A stretch of DNA of 64,000 nt from Brevibacterium casei CIP 102111 (GCF_900169275.1 NZ_FXZC01000002.1:558001-622000), one strand, 5' to 3'. Positions 7,144-16,538 are shown, numbered from the stretch's first letter. The notes: generated by a model from the letters alone, not told the origin. Translations and numbers: made by a program.

Positions 7144-8517
7144 TCATTCCATCGTGTCGAGGATGACGACGAGGTCGTCGAAGGTTGTCAGCGGATTGAC
7201 GATCGCAAACCGCGCATTCGGCTTGCCCTTGTGCGAGCTGGGCACGACGAAGGCCCGCTGCTCTTCGAGAAGCCGGTCCGACCACGCATCGTAGTCCGCG
7301 CGCTCCCAGCCGACGCGTTCGAAGACGACGACCGAGAGCTCGGGGTCGCGGACGAGGCGGAGGTTGGGCCGCTTCCTGATCTCGGTGCTGATCTCGCGGG
7401 CAAGCTCGATCGAATGGCTGATCGCCGCCCGGTAGGTCTCCGCCCCATAGCTGGCCAGGGAGAACCACAGCGGCAGGCCGCGGGGCCGGCGGGTGAGCTG
7501 GATCGCATAGTCCGAGGGGCTCCACTCGTCGGATTCGGTGAGCGTGTCGAGGTACTCGGCGTGCTGGGTGTGGGCGCGGCGCCCGTTGCGCGGGTCGCGG
7601 TAGATGAGCGCACAGGCATCGAAGGGGGCGAAGAGCCACTTGTGCGGGTCGACGATGACCGAGTCGGCATCCTCGACGCCGGCGAACTTGTGCTTGGCCA
7701 GCGGGGAGAGCATCGCCGCGAGGCCGTAGGCGCCGTCGATGTGGAGCCAGAAGTCGAACTCCTTCTTCAAGGCGGCGATGCCCGCGATGTCGTCGATCGT
7801 CCCGAAGTTCGTCGTGCCCGAGGTCGCGACGACGGCGATGACGGCGTCGCCGTGCTCCTCGAGGGCCGCACGCACCCCGTCGGGGCGGAGGATGCCGTCG
7901 TCGTCGGTGGGAACGGGCGCGACGTCGACGTCCATGACGGCGGCGGCCGAGGCCACGGAGGAATGCGCCTCGGCGCTGCAGACGATGACCCAGCGGCCGG
8001 GGCGCTTGTCCCCGAGTTTCGCCTTCTGGGCCTCACGGGCGGCGACGAGGGCGGAGAGATTGCCGATCGTCCCGCCCTGGACGAAGACGCCGCCCGCGGT
8101 CTTCGGCAGACCGAACTCGGCGGCGAGCCACGAGAGGACCTCGTTCTCGGCGTGGACGACTCCGGCGCCCTCGAGCCACGATCCGCCGTAGAGGGCGCTG
8201 GCGGAGACGACGAGGTCGAAGGCGACGGCGGCCTTCGTCGGTGCGCTGGGGATGAAGGAGAGGTACTTCGGGTGGTCGGTGGTGATGCAGGCGGGAGCGA
8301 AGATGTGCTCGAAGATCGCCAGCGCCCGCGCCGATCCCACGCCCTCCTCGCTGATCGTCGGACCGGCGAGGCGGGTGAGCTCGGAATCCTTCATCGGATG
8401 GTCGAGCGGGGTGTCGACGGACAGGGTCCGGCGTCGGGAGTAGTCGAGGACGAGGTTGACGAGGTTCTGGGTCTCATCGGAGACGACGTGCATGCGGGAG
8501 TGGAGATCGGTGTCCAT
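7144..8517 (-). CDS. PLP-dependent group II decarboxylase
   Basis: The 457-residue protein belongs to the fold type I group II decarboxylases (aromatic amino acid, glutamate and diaminobutyrate decarboxylases). FVQGGTIGNLSAL binds the PLP phosphate, HIDGAYG carries the aspartate that contacts the pyridine nitrogen, and VDPHKWLFAPFDA contains the Schiff-base lysine. The opening FIPSAPTKAAVAFDL.. is the usual substrate-entry region. The start at 8517 is chosen for CGGAGG six bases upstream; an ATG at 8548-8550 would add 11 residues with no clear site. It stands alone, divergent from the carnitine regulator, so the substrate cannot be inferred from context. The product is expected to be an amine. 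Confidence 0.85.
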   Translation of the reverse strand: MDTDLHSRMHVVSDETQNLVNLVLDYSRRRTLSVDTPLDHPMKDSELTRLAGPTISEEGVGSARALAIFEHIFAPACITTDHPKYLSFIPSAPTKAAVAFDLVVSASALYGGSWLEGAGVVHAENEVLSWLAAEFGLPKTAGGVFVQGGTIGNLSALVAAREAQKAKLGDKRPGRWVIVCSAEAHSSVASAAAVMDVDVAPVPTDDDGILRPDGVRAALEEHGDAVIAVVATSGTTNFGTIDDIAGIAALKKEFDFWLHIDGAYGLAAMLSPLAKHKFAGVEDADSVIVDPHKWLFAPFDACALIYRDPRNGRRAHTQHAEYLDTLTESDEWSPSDYAIQLTRRPRGLPLWFSLASYGAETYRAAISHSIELAREISTEIRKRPNLRLVRDPELSVVVFERVGWERADYDAWSDRLLEEQRAFVVPSSHKGKPNARFAIVNPLTTFDDLVVILDTME

Positions 8518-8649
8518 GGGTGCCTCCGAGGGTGAGTGCGTGGTGTTCATCCGTTCGAGGATATCCGCTGCGGGAGGTCGGCGGGGCGAACGCAACCCGG
8601 AACGACCGACCACCGGACCGCGACCGCCCGGCGATTCCCGAATCCACCG

Positions 8650-8687
8650 ATCGCAAGTTCTGACTTCTCATCACATATGCTTGCGAT
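8650..8687. promoter_or_regulatory. Inverted repeat upstream of the XRE-TetR regulator
   Basis: ATCGCAAG (8650-8657) and CTTGCGAT (8680-8687) are exact complements 22 bases apart, centred about 45 bases before the regulator start and 150 before the decarboxylase start. TetR-type regulators commonly bind such operators next to their own genes. The centre (TGACTTCTCATCACATATG) is A/T-rich and may hold the promoter. Confidence 0.5.
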
Positions 8688-8716
8688 TCCCGCAGGGGCT
8701 CGGGTAGGTTCGGAGC

Positions 8717-9574
8717 ATGGCCGCCACGATCGCCGCTCGAGCACGGGAGTCCGTCGCCGAGAGCGGACTGTCGCAGCGTCATCTCGCTCGAGTCATCGGC
8801 ATCGACGAGACGAAGCTGTCGAAGTCGCTCTCGGGTCGGCGCAGGTTCACCGCCGAAGAGCTCCTCGGCCTCGCCACGGCGACCGGGGTGACGGTGCGCT
8901 GGCTGCTCGGAGACGAATCGACGGTCTCGGCCGTGCCGACCGGGCTGCGCGACGCGGCCCCGGCCGCCGCAGTCGATCCGGATTCGCCGCGGCGTCTCAT
9001 CGTCGAAACCGCCTGGGATCTCTTCGCCCGCCGCGGCTACGACGCGGTGCGCATCGCCGACATCGCCGAGGCGGCCGGGGTCTCGAGCGCGGCCGTGCAC
9101 TACCACTTCGACGGCAAGTCCGAGCTCTTCGACGCCACCCTCGAGTTCTCGGTCAAGCTCGCCTTCGACCGGCAGGTCGCGTGGCTCGATGAGATCGTCT
9201 CCCCCAGGCGTCGCCTCGAGCGGCTCCTCGAGCTGCAGTCCCCGATCGGTCCCCGCGCCCGCAGCGAGTGGTCGATCTGGATCCAGACGTGGAGCCGCCT
9301 CGCCGTCGAGGATCCCGACGAATCGGCCTATCCGGCCGGCTACGACCGGTGGTCGCGCACGGTGCGGGCGACGATCGAGGACGGCCAGGCCCGCGGAGTG
9401 TTCCGTCCCGGAGACTCCGGACCGATGACCGACGAGCTCACCTCCGTCCTCGACGGACTCGGCATCAAGGTCGTCACCGGGATCATGGACGTCCCGACGT
9501 TCCGTGACCGTCTCGAGGACTACGTGCAGCGGGCGATCATCGCGCCCGACACAACCGATCCATCCACCGACTGA
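8717..9574 (+). CDS. Hybrid regulator: XRE helix-turn-helix fused to a TetR repressor
   Basis: The 285-residue protein carries two different DNA-binding domains. Residues 5-65 read as a Cro/C1-type helix-turn-helix (LSQRHLARVIGIDETKLSKS, RRRFTAEELLGLA). After a 25-residue linker, residues about 88-140 are a TetR N-terminal domain (AWDLFARRGYDAVRIADIAE, GVSSAAVHYHFDGKSELFDA). The rest is a helical ligand-binding domain of the size seen in BetI-like repressors. It is 12 bases upstream of a carnitine degradation gene pair on the same strand, so it is the likely local regulator, perhaps sensing carnitine, dehydrocarnitine or betaine. The fusion is in a single uninterrupted frame. Confidence 0.85.
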   Translation: MAATIAARARESVAESGLSQRHLARVIGIDETKLSKSLSGRRRFTAEELLGLATATGVTVRWLLGDESTVSAVPTGLRDAAPAAAVDPDSPRRLIVETAWDLFARRGYDAVRIADIAEAAGVSSAAVHYHFDGKSELFDATLEFSVKLAFDRQVAWLDEIVSPRRRLERLLELQSPIGPRARSEWSIWIQTWSRLAVEDPDESAYPAGYDRWSRTVRATIEDGQARGVFRPGDSGPMTDELTSVLDGLGIKVVTGIMDVPTFRDRLEDYVQRAIIAPDTTDPSTD

Positions 9575-9586
9575 CGAGGAGTCATC

Positions 9587-10498
9587 ATGAATCGCAAGGT
9601 CATCCTCACGTGCGCCGTCACCGGCGCCGGCGACACGACGGGCAAGAGCGAGCACGTCCCGGTCACCCCCGAGGAGATCGCCGCCGATGCGATCGCCGCC
9701 GCCCGCGCGGGCGCCTCGGTCGTCCACATCCACGTCCGCGACCTCGAGACCAAGCAGGGCTCGCGGGAGGTCGCCTACTACCGGGAGGTCGTCCGCCTCA
9801 TCCGCGCCTCCGACGTCGACCCGGTCATCAACCTCACCGCCGGCATGGGCGGTGACCTCGTCATCGACCCGCAGGATCCGACGACGCACATGCCCGGCAC
9901 CGATCTCGTCAATGCCCTCGAGCGTCTCCCCCATGTCGAGGAGCTGCTGCCGGAGATCTGCACCCTCGACTGCGGTTCGCTCAACTTCGGTGAGGGCTCG
10001 AATCTCTACGTCTCGACCCCCGACATGCTTCGCGAGGGGTCGAAGAAGATCCAGACCCTCGGCGTCCGCCCCGAGCTCGAGATCTTCGACACCGGCAACC
10101 TCTGGTTCGCCAACGTCCTCGTCGAGGAGGGGCTCATCGATCCGCCGCCGCTCTACCAGCTGTGCATGGGCATCCCCTACGGCGCCCCGGTCGATGCCGG
10201 CCTCCTCCAGGCGATGGTCCATCTCCTGCCGAAGGGGGCCGAGTTCACGTCGTTCGCGATCGGACGCAACCAGCTTCCGTGGGTCGCGCAGTCCGTCCTC
10301 GCCGGCGGTCACGCCCGCGTCGGCCTCGAGGACAACCTCTACATCTCCAAGGGCGTCAAGGCGACGAACGAGGCGCTCACCGACCGTGCCGTCTCGATCA
10401 TCGAGGACCTCGGGGCCGAGGTCGCCACCCCCGCCGAGGCGCGCGAGATCCTCGATCTCCGTGTGCAGACCCCGACCGCGAAGGGAGCCGATCTGTGA
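9587..10498 (+). CDS. Beta-keto acid cleavage enzyme (BKACE/DUF849), probably dehydrocarnitine cleavage
   Basis: A 303-residue TIM-barrel enzyme of the 3-keto-5-aminohexanoate cleavage family. Metal ligands are visible in ASVVHIHVRD near residue 47, and the family patches NLTAGMGGD and GDNLY-like LEDNLYISKGVKATNEAL are present. BKACE enzymes condense a beta-keto acid with acetyl-CoA, giving acetoacetate and a new CoA ester. Here the next gene is L-carnitine dehydrogenase with a thioesterase, so the substrate is most likely 3-dehydrocarnitine and the products acetoacetate and betainyl-CoA. Start ATG 9587 with GAGGAG upstream. The stop overlaps the next start as GTGA. Confidence 0.9.
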   Translation: MNRKVILTCAVTGAGDTTGKSEHVPVTPEEIAADAIAAARAGASVVHIHVRDLETKQGSREVAYYREVVRLIRASDVDPVINLTAGMGGDLVIDPQDPTTHMPGTDLVNALERLPHVEELLPEICTLDCGSLNFGEGSNLYVSTPDMLREGSKKIQTLGVRPELEIFDTGNLWFANVLVEEGLIDPPPLYQLCMGIPYGAPVDAGLLQAMVHLLPKGAEFTSFAIGRNQLPWVAQSVLAGGHARVGLEDNLYISKGVKATNEALTDRAVSIIEDLGAEVATPAEAREILDLRVQTPTAKGADL

Positions 10499-12012
10499 CT
10501 GACACCTACTTCCCCGACCCAGGCTCCGTCCGCACGATCACGTGCATCGGGGCGGGCACGATCGGCGGCGGGTGGGCCGCGTACTTCCTCGCCCGCGGCT
10601 TCACTGTCAAGGTGTGGGACCCCGACCCGAACGCCGGGGTCAGGCTCACCCAGCTCATCGACGCCGCCTGGCCCGCCCTGGCCGAACTCGATATGGTCGA
10701 CGGCGCCGACAAGGCGGCATGGACGATCCACACCGACCTCGCCGAGGCGCTGGCGGGCACCGACTTCGTCCAGGAGTCGGCCCCGGAGAACCTCGACCTT
10801 AAACGGCAGCTGCTCGCCGACATCGATGCCCTCACCCCCGCCTCGGTGGTCGTCGGATCCTCGACATCGGGGTACGCGATGACGGAGATGGCCACCGAGG
10901 TGGCCCGCCCCGAACGCTTCGTCGTCGGGCATCCGTTCAATCCGCCCTACCTCATCCCCCTCGTCGAGGTGGTCGGCGGTGAGGCGACCGCGCCCGCGGC
11001 CGTCGACTGGGCAGCGGAGTTCTACGACCTCATCGGGAAGTCCGTCATCCGCATGGACCGTGAGGTGCCGGGGTTCATCGCCAACCGCCTCCAGGAGGCG
11101 CAGTGGCGCGAGGCCCTGCACATGGTCGCAGCCGGTGAGGCGAGCGTCGAGCAGATCGACCGGTCGATCACGGACGGACCCGGCCTGCGCTGGCCGTTCC
11201 ACGGGCCGATGCTCACCTTCCACCTCGCCGGCGGGCCCGGCGGGATGGGGCACATGCTCGACCACTTCGGGCCCTCGCTCAAGTCCCCGTGGACGAGGCT
11301 CGAGGCCCCCGAGCTGACGACGAATCTGCGCGACGCCGTCGTCGCCGGGTGCGAGGACGAGGCCGACCAGCGGTCGATCGCCGATCTCGTCGCCGAACGC
11401 GATGCCGGCATCGTCGCCCTGCGGAGGCTCACCGCGGACAGGCCGACGTCGGCTGCTCCGGATGCACCAGACGTTCCGGAGCCTCCGGAGTCGGCCGCCG
11501 CCTCGGCGACCGAAGCGGTCAGTGCCTCGACGGCGGAAGCTGCCACGGCTTCGGCGACAGCGACTGCTCGGGGTCGGCAGCTCGCCGACTATTCGACGCC
11601 GGTGCGTGAGGAGTGGATCGACTACAACGGGCACCTCTCCGAGGCGTACTACGTCCTCGTCTTCGGCTTCGCGACCGATCAGGTCATGGACGAGCTCGGC
11701 CTCGACGCCGCCTATCGTAAGGCGAGCGGCTGCTCCCTCTACACCGTCGAGTCGCATATCCGCTACCTCGACGAGGTCTCGCTCGGGGCGACGCTGACTG
11801 TGCGCCCACAGCTCGTCTCGGCGGGGGCGAAGAAGCTTCATCTCGCCTACGAGATGCTCGTCGACGACCGGGTCGTCGCGACCGAGGAGATCCTCGCCCT
11901 CCACGTCGACCAGAACGCGGACCGGGCCGTCGGGTTCCCGACTGAGATCGCCGGTCGCATCGCCGAGGTGGCCCGCTCCACCCCGGAATGGAGCGGGCGC
12001 AGCGTCGGCTGA
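10495..12012 (+). CDS. lcdH: L-carnitine dehydrogenase fused to (betainyl-CoA) thioesterase
   Basis: GTG start at 10495 overlaps the BKACE stop by four bases; the product is 505 residues. The N-terminal two thirds are a 3-hydroxyacyl-CoA dehydrogenase-type enzyme: NAD loop CIGAGTIGGGWAAYFLARG near residue 17, GHPFNPPYLIPLVEVV, and DREVPGFIANRLQEA before the helical domain with GPMLTFHLAGGPGGM. Residues about 315-358 form an Ala/Ser/Pro/Glu linker. Residues from 360 on are a hotdog thioesterase (VREEWIDYNGHLSEAYYVLV, with the Asp of the 4-hydroxybenzoyl-CoA thioesterase family). The pathway inferred is carnitine to dehydrocarnitine, cleavage by BKACE, then hydrolysis of betainyl-CoA to glycine betaine. 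Fusions of this kind are known in carnitine-degrading bacteria. Confidence 0.9.
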   Translation: MTDTYFPDPGSVRTITCIGAGTIGGGWAAYFLARGFTVKVWDPDPNAGVRLTQLIDAAWPALAELDMVDGADKAAWTIHTDLAEALAGTDFVQESAPENLDLKRQLLADIDALTPASVVVGSSTSGYAMTEMATEVARPERFVVGHPFNPPYLIPLVEVVGGEATAPAAVDWAAEFYDLIGKSVIRMDREVPGFIANRLQEAQWREALHMVAAGEASVEQIDRSITDGPGLRWPFHGPMLTFHLAGGPGGMGHMLDHFGPSLKSPWTRLEAPELTTNLRDAVVAGCEDEADQRSIADLVAERDAGIVALRRLTADRPTSAAPDAPDVPEPPESAAASATEAVSASTAEAATASATATARGRQLADYSTPVREEWIDYNGHLSEAYYVLVFGFATDQVMDELGLDAAYRKASGCSLYTVESHIRYLDEVSLGATLTVRPQLVSAGAKKLHLAYEMLVDDRVVATEEILALHVDQNADRAVGFPTEIAGRIAEVARSTPEWSGRSVG

Positions 12013-12017
12013 CCGGT

Positions 12018-12059
12018 GACGGCGTTCGACCGGCCTGGGTTGGTCAGTCGAACGCCGTC
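12018..12059. terminator. Bidirectional terminator that includes the bioD 3' end
   Basis: GACGGCGTTCGAC (12018-12030) pairs exactly with GTCGAACGCCGTC (12047-12059), loop 16 bases. It separates the convergent lcdH and bioD genes. The right arm covers the last sense codons of bioD and the stop codon (12044-12046) lies in the loop. Confidence 0.75.
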
Positions 12060-12856
12060 CAAGCCGGGGCCGCGGCGGCGAACGCCTCCGGGTCGAGCGT
12101 GCCCGCGCCGTCCGAGACGGCGCCGATGACCGGCCCGTACTCCCCGAGTCGACGCCGGTTGTCCACCTCCACCGGGGTGGGATTCCCCGGCCAGGAGCCG
12201 AGGACGATGCCGCTCACGGGCAGGCCCCGGGTGCGCAGCGCCTCACAGGTGAGCGCCGTGTGGTTGAGGGTGCCGAGTCCGGTGCGGACGACGACGATGA
12301 CGGCCAGGCCCGCCGCCGGGTCGAGGTCGGCGAGTTCTGCGGCGATGTCGGCCAGGGTGCCTCCCCCGCCGAGGTCGACGAGCAGACCTCCGGCCCCTTC
12401 GACGAGGATGACGCTGTCCCTATGCGCGGAGGGCCCGGGCCGTCCGGGCCCGACGGCAGCCGCCCCTGACGCGGCCTCCCCCACCCCCGCCTCCTCGGTC
12501 ATGCGGTGCGCGAGCGAAACGATCGCCTCGGCGTGGTCTCGCGGCGTCGGCAGGACCACGCCCTCATGCTCCGCGGCCGCCGCGGGAGCCATGGGCAGCG
12601 TTTGGGTCACCGCCGTCGACGACGGTGCCCCGGAGAGGCGTGCGGCGATCTCGGCGTCCCCGCAGGTGACGACGTCGGTGTACGAGGCTTCGAGGGAACT
12701 GCGGCGCGAATCGGTGGCGGCGACCAGTCCGGTCTGGGCCGGTTTGCGGATATGCACTCGGTGGCCGGCCCGGCGCAGACGCACCGCGAGGGCCGCGGTG
12801 GCCACGGTCTTGCCCACCCCCGTGTCGGTGCCGGTGACGACGACGTAGCGGTTCAT
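12044..12856 (-). CDS. bioD: Dethiobiotin synthetase
   Basis: ATP-dependent closure of the ureido ring of 7,8-diaminononanoate. The 270-residue protein has the P-loop VVTGTDTGVGKTVAT at residues 6-20, the substrate lysine region IRKPAQTG near 38 and VILVEGAGGLLVDL near 148, all diagnostic. A Gly/Ala/Pro-rich insertion (about 120-145) makes it longer than the usual 220-240 residues. Its start overlaps the bioF stop as ATGA, the last gene of bioB-bioA-bioF-bioD. Confidence 0.95.
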   Translation of the reverse strand: MNRYVVVTGTDTGVGKTVATAALAVRLRRAGHRVHIRKPAQTGLVAATDSRRSSLEASYTDVVTCGDAEIAARLSGAPSSTAVTQTLPMAPAAAAEHEGVVLPTPRDHAEAIVSLAHRMTEEAGVGEAASGAAAVGPGRPGPSAHRDSVILVEGAGGLLVDLGGGGTLADIAAELADLDPAAGLAVIVVVRTGLGTLNHTALTCEALRTRGLPVSGIVLGSWPGNPTPVEVDNRRRLGEYGPVIGAVSDGAGTLDPEAFAAAAPAWTAFD

Positions 12857-14022
12857 CGGGTCTCGGTTGCCGCGGCGTCGGCGACGGTGCGGATGAGGGC
12901 GGCCGCGTCATCGATCTGCTCCGTGCTCAGGTCTCCCCGGCACGTGATGCGCAGTCGGGAGATGCCGTCGGGCACGGATGGAGGCCGGAAGCAGCCGACG
13001 CTGACATCGCGGCGGGCGATCTCGTCCCGGGCGGCGACAGCGGTCGATGCCGACGGCATCGGCAGGGAGGCGACCGCTCCGACCGGTTCGGCTATTCCCA
13101 GGGCCGCGGTCAGCCGGCGCCGATTCTCGGCTAGGCCCTCGACCGGCGCCTCTCCCGCGGCGATGAGTCGGAGCGCCGCCGTCGCGGCGGCCGCGGCCGC
13201 GGGGGCGAGTCCGGTGTCGAAGATAAACGTCCGCGCGGTGTTGACGAGGGCGTCGCGCATGGTCGCGGGTCCGAGCACCGCTCCGCCTTGTGAGCCGAGC
13301 GCCTTCGACAGGGTGGCCGTGACGATGACGCGGTCGTCCTCGCCGAGCGACCGGGAAGCGCCGCGTCCCTCGCCGACGACGCCGAGGCCGTGCGCCTCGT
13401 CGATGATGAGGAGGGCGTCGTGGGTCCGGCACAGCTCGAGGAGTGCGGGGAGGTCGGGGGTGTCGCCGAGGACGGAGTAGACGGATTCGACGAGGACGAT
13501 CGCCTCGGGGCAGTTCCGCTCGGCGAGTGCCCGTTCGGTCGCTGCCAGGTCGAGATGCGGTGTGCGCTGGACGGATGCCCGGGAGAGGCGGCACGCGTCG
13601 ATGAGGGAGGCGTGGTTGTGGGCGTCGGAGACGATGAGGCAGTCGGGGCCGCTGAGCGCCGTGACGGCGGCGAGGTTGGCCGCATATCCGGAGGAGAGGA
13701 CGAGCCCGGACTCGCGGCCCGTGAGTTCGGCCAGTGCCGCCTCGGCGTCGCGGTGGGCCTGCGTGGTTCCGGTGACGAGCCGGGAGGCCCGCGCCGAGGT
13801 GCCGAGCGCGGTGATCGCCTCGTGGGCGGCGGCGCGGACCCGGGGATGATCGGCGAGGCCGAGGTAGTCGTTCGAGGCGAGGTCGAGACCGCGCGGGCCG
13901 GCGTCGACGCGGTCGAGGCCCTGAGCATGGCGCTGCGCGGACTGCTCGCGCAGGCGGGCGAGGATACGGTTGTCCGAGGGGGCGGTGCCGGTGGGGACGG
14001 TGACGCTCGGAGCTGCGGTCAT
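12853..14022 (-). CDS. bioF: 8-amino-7-oxononanoate synthase
   Basis: PLP-dependent condensation of pimeloyl-thioester with alanine. In the 389-residue protein, SNDYLGLADHPRV, the glycine-rich GTSARASRLVTGTTQAHRDAE, IIDEAHGLGVVG (Asp208) and TATLSKALGSQGG with Schiff-base Lys240 are the standard motifs. The start at 14022 overlaps the bioA stop by four bases. Longer upstream frames read through bioA and are rejected. Confidence 0.95.
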   Translation of the reverse strand: MTAAPSVTVPTGTAPSDNRILARLREQSAQRHAQGLDRVDAGPRGLDLASNDYLGLADHPRVRAAAHEAITALGTSARASRLVTGTTQAHRDAEAALAELTGRESGLVLSSGYAANLAAVTALSGPDCLIVSDAHNHASLIDACRLSRASVQRTPHLDLAATERALAERNCPEAIVLVESVYSVLGDTPDLPALLELCRTHDALLIIDEAHGLGVVGEGRGASRSLGEDDRVIVTATLSKALGSQGGAVLGPATMRDALVNTARTFIFDTGLAPAAAAAATAALRLIAAGEAPVEGLAENRRRLTAALGIAEPVGAVASLPMPSASTAVAARDEIARRDVSVGCFRPPSVPDGISRLRITCRGDLSTEQIDDAAALIRTVADAAATETR

Positions 14023-15341
14023 GGACGGCCTCCTGCGGCGGCGACCATCGCATTCGCGATCTGTGCGACGTCGGAGCTCGTCGCGATGTAGGGCGGCATC
14101 GTGTAGATGTGGGTGCGGAAGGGGCGGAGCCACACACCGTGGGCGGCGGCGGTACGGGTGACCGTGTCGATGTCGACGGGTTCGTCCATCTCGAGGACGC
14201 CGATGCCGCCGACGACGCGCACATCGGCGACCCCGGGCAGCGCCTCGGCGGGGCGCAGATGGGTGCGCAGTCCCTCGTTGAGGCGCGCGATCGCCTGCGC
14301 CCATGCGGGCTCACCGTCCTCGTCCTCGGCGAAGAGGAGGTCGAGGGAGGCGCTGGCCGCGGTGCACGCCAGAGGGTTGGCCATGAAGGTCGGACCGTGC
14401 ATGAGGGCGCGCCGGCTCGACTCCGAGATCACCTCGGCGACCTCCCCGGTGCACATGAGTGCGGCGAGGGTCATGTACCCGCCGGTGAGGGCTTTGCCGA
14501 GGCACATGATGTCCGGGGTGATCCCTGCCCGGTCGCACGCGAACGCGGTCCCGGTGCGCCCGAATCCCGTCGCGATCTCATCGGCGATGAAGACCGCGCC
14601 GAGGTCGCGGGCCCGGGCGTGGAGGTGCTGGAGGGCACGGACATGGTAGGGCCGCATCCCGCCGGCGCCTTGGAACAGGGGTTCGACGATGATGCCGGCG
14701 AGTTCGTCGCCGTGCCTGTCGCAGAGGGCGTCGATGGCCGCGCACCACTGGTCGACCTCGGCGTCGTCGGCGCCGGGAGCCGGGGGCAGCGGGGCGAAGA
14801 CCTGGGGTCGGAGGACGGCATGGAAGTCTGCGTGCATGCTCGCGATGGGGTCGCACACGCTCATCGCGCCGGTGGTGTCGCCGTGGTAGGCCCCGCGCAG
14901 GGCGAGGAAGCGGCCGCGGTCACGGCCGCGTGCCTGCTGGTACTGGACGGCGAGTTTGAGGGCGACCTCGATCGACACGGAACCGGAGTCGGCGAGGAAG
15001 ACGTGGTCGAGGCCGCTCGGGGTGACAGCGACGAGGCGTTCGGCGAGTTCGACGGCCGGGGCGTGGGTGAGCCCGCCGAACATCACGTGGGAGAAGGTCT
15101 GCAGCTGCCGGGCGAGGGCGTCGTCGATCACCGGGTTGCGGTATCCGTGGACGACGGACCACCACGAGCTCATTCCGTCGAGGGCGCTCAGCGTCGCCCC
15201 GTCCCGGTCGACGAGGTCGACGCGGGGGCCGGTGGCCCCGGAGACGGCGAAGTGCGACCCGTCAGCCAGGGCCCCGTAGGGATGCCAGAGCAGTCCCTGC
15301 TCCCGCGAGTGCAGGCTCGCGGCCTCCTCGGTCTCACGCAT
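14019..15341 (-). CDS. bioA: Adenosylmethionine--8-amino-7-oxononanoate aminotransferase
   Basis: The 440-residue class III aminotransferase converts 7-keto-8-aminopelargonate to 7,8-diaminopelargonate with S-adenosylmethionine as amino donor. LLWHPYGAL near residue 17 and [13 protein letters not shown] near 58 are the BioA-specific substrate motifs, [12 protein letters not shown] (254-265) binds PLP, and the Schiff-base lysine is Lys283 in [10 protein letters not shown]. The start at 15341 overlaps the bioB stop by eight bases; an upstream in-frame start would lie well inside bioB. Confidence 0.95.
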   Translation of the reverse strand: MRETEEAASLHSREQGLLWHPYGALADGSHFAVSGATGPRVDLVDRDGATLSALDGMSSWWSVVHGYRNPVIDDALARQLQTFSHVMFGGLTHAPAVELAERLVAVTPSGLDHVFLADSGSVSIEVALKLAVQYQQARGRDRGRFLALRGAYHGDTTGAMSVCDPIASMHADFHAVLRPQVFAPLPPAPGADDAEVDQWCAAIDALCDRHGDELAGIIVEPLFQGAGGMRPYHVRALQHLHARARDLGAVFIADEIATGFGRTGTAFACDRAGITPDIMCLGKALTGGYMTLAALMCTGEVAEVISESSRRALMHGPTFMANPLACTAASASLDLLFAEDEDGEPAWAQAIARLNEGLRTHLRPAEALPGVADVRVVGGIGVLEMDEPVDIDTVTRTAAAHGVWLRPFRTHIYTMPPYIATSSDVAQIANAMVAAAGGRP

Positions 15342-16527
15342 TCGGTGACACCGTGGTGCCGGCGCCGCGACGGCGGATGGTCGGGACGAGGACGTTTTCA
15401 CGGCCGTCGTCAGAGGCTCCGCTCGGGACGGTCTTCCCGCACGGCAGGGTCGAGGCGGGTGCGGCCTCGTCGGCCGGCTCCGGTGCGCCGAAGGCGGCGG
15501 TGTGCGCGGCCTTCTCGGCGCGCACCCGGTCGCGCAGCGCCTCGGCGCTCTCGTGACCGATGATGGAGAAGCCGCCGTCGACGATCATGTCGAGGTCGGC
15601 TTCGGCGTCCTGTCCCTCGCTGGTGAGGTAGTCGCCGAGGAAGAGGGAGTTCGCGACGTGGAGGGCGAGCGGCTGGAGGGTGCGCAGGTGCATCTCCCGT
15701 CCGCCGGCGATGCGCAGCTCGCTGTCGGGGCACATGAGCCGCACGGCGCAGAGGATGCGCAGACAGTGCTGCGGGGTGAGCTCGTAGGTGCCGGCCAACG
15801 GCGTGCCTTCGAAGGGGATGAGGAAGTTGACGGGGATCGAATCGGCGTCGAGGTCGCGCAGGGCGAGGATCGCCTCGACGATCTGCTCATCCGACTCCCC
15901 CATCCCGACGATGAGTCCCGAGCACGGGGAGAGTCCGGCCGTGCGTGCCTGCTGCACGGTGTCGACGCGGTCGGCGAAGGTGTGGGTCGAGCAGATCTCC
16001 GCATAGTTCGACTCCGCGGTGTTGAGGTTGTGGTTGTAGGCGTCGACCCCGGCGGTGCGCAGACGCTCGGCCTGACCGTCCTTGAGGAAGCCGAGACACG
16101 CACAGACCTCGACGTCGGGGTTGTGCGCCTTGATGTCCTCGGTCATCGCCGCGACACGGTCGACGTCCCGGTTCGAGGGGCCGCGGCCGCTGGCGACGAG
16201 GCAGACGCGGGAGGCGCCTCCGGCCAGCCCGTACTCCGCCTGCCGGCGGGCTTCGTCGCCCGGCAGCCACGAGTACTTGAGGATCTCGGTGTCCGAGCCC
16301 AAACGCTGTGAGCAGTAGCCGCAGTCTTCGGGGCAGAGTCCCGACTTGAGGTTGACGAGGTAGTTGACCTTGACCGATCGGCCGAAGAAGTGCCGCCGGA
16401 CGCGTCCGGCGGCGGCGACGAGGTCGAGGAGTTCGTCGTCGGCGGAGCGGAGGATCGTCAGTGCTTCCTCGGCGGTCGCAGGGTCACCGGCACAGGCGCG
16501 TTCGGCCAGAGTCGTCATCATCGTCAT
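15334..16527 (-). CDS. bioB: Biotin synthase
   Basis: Radical SAM enzyme inserting sulfur into dethiobiotin. The 397-residue protein has the cluster motif CPEDCGYC (cysteines 65, 69 and 72), the substrate stretch YNHNLNTAE, and [10 protein letters not shown] containing the arginine ligand of the [2Fe-2S] cluster. A C-terminal tail of about 60 Ala/Pro/Glu-rich residues follows the conserved [14 protein letters not shown] region and is longer than in E. coli. First gene of the biotin operon; a BioQ-type operator lies 12 bases upstream of its start. Confidence 0.96.
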   Translation of the reverse strand: MTMMTTLAERACAGDPATAEEALTILRSADDELLDLVAAAGRVRRHFFGRSVKVNYLVNLKSGLCPEDCGYCSQRLGSDTEILKYSWLPGDEARRQAEYGLAGGASRVCLVASGRGPSNRDVDRVAAMTEDIKAHNPDVEVCACLGFLKDGQAERLRTAGVDAYNHNLNTAESNYAEICSTHTFADRVDTVQQARTAGLSPCSGLIVGMGESDEQIVEAILALRDLDADSIPVNFLIPFEGTPLAGTYELTPQHCLRILCAVRLMCPDSELRIAGGREMHLRTLQPLALHVANSLFLGDYLTSEGQDAEADLDMIVDGGFSIIGHESAEALRDRVRAEKAAHTAAFGAPEPADEAAPASTLPCGKTVPSGASDDGRENVLVPTIRRRGAGTTVSPNA

Positions 16528-16538
16528 GCCCAGATCAT

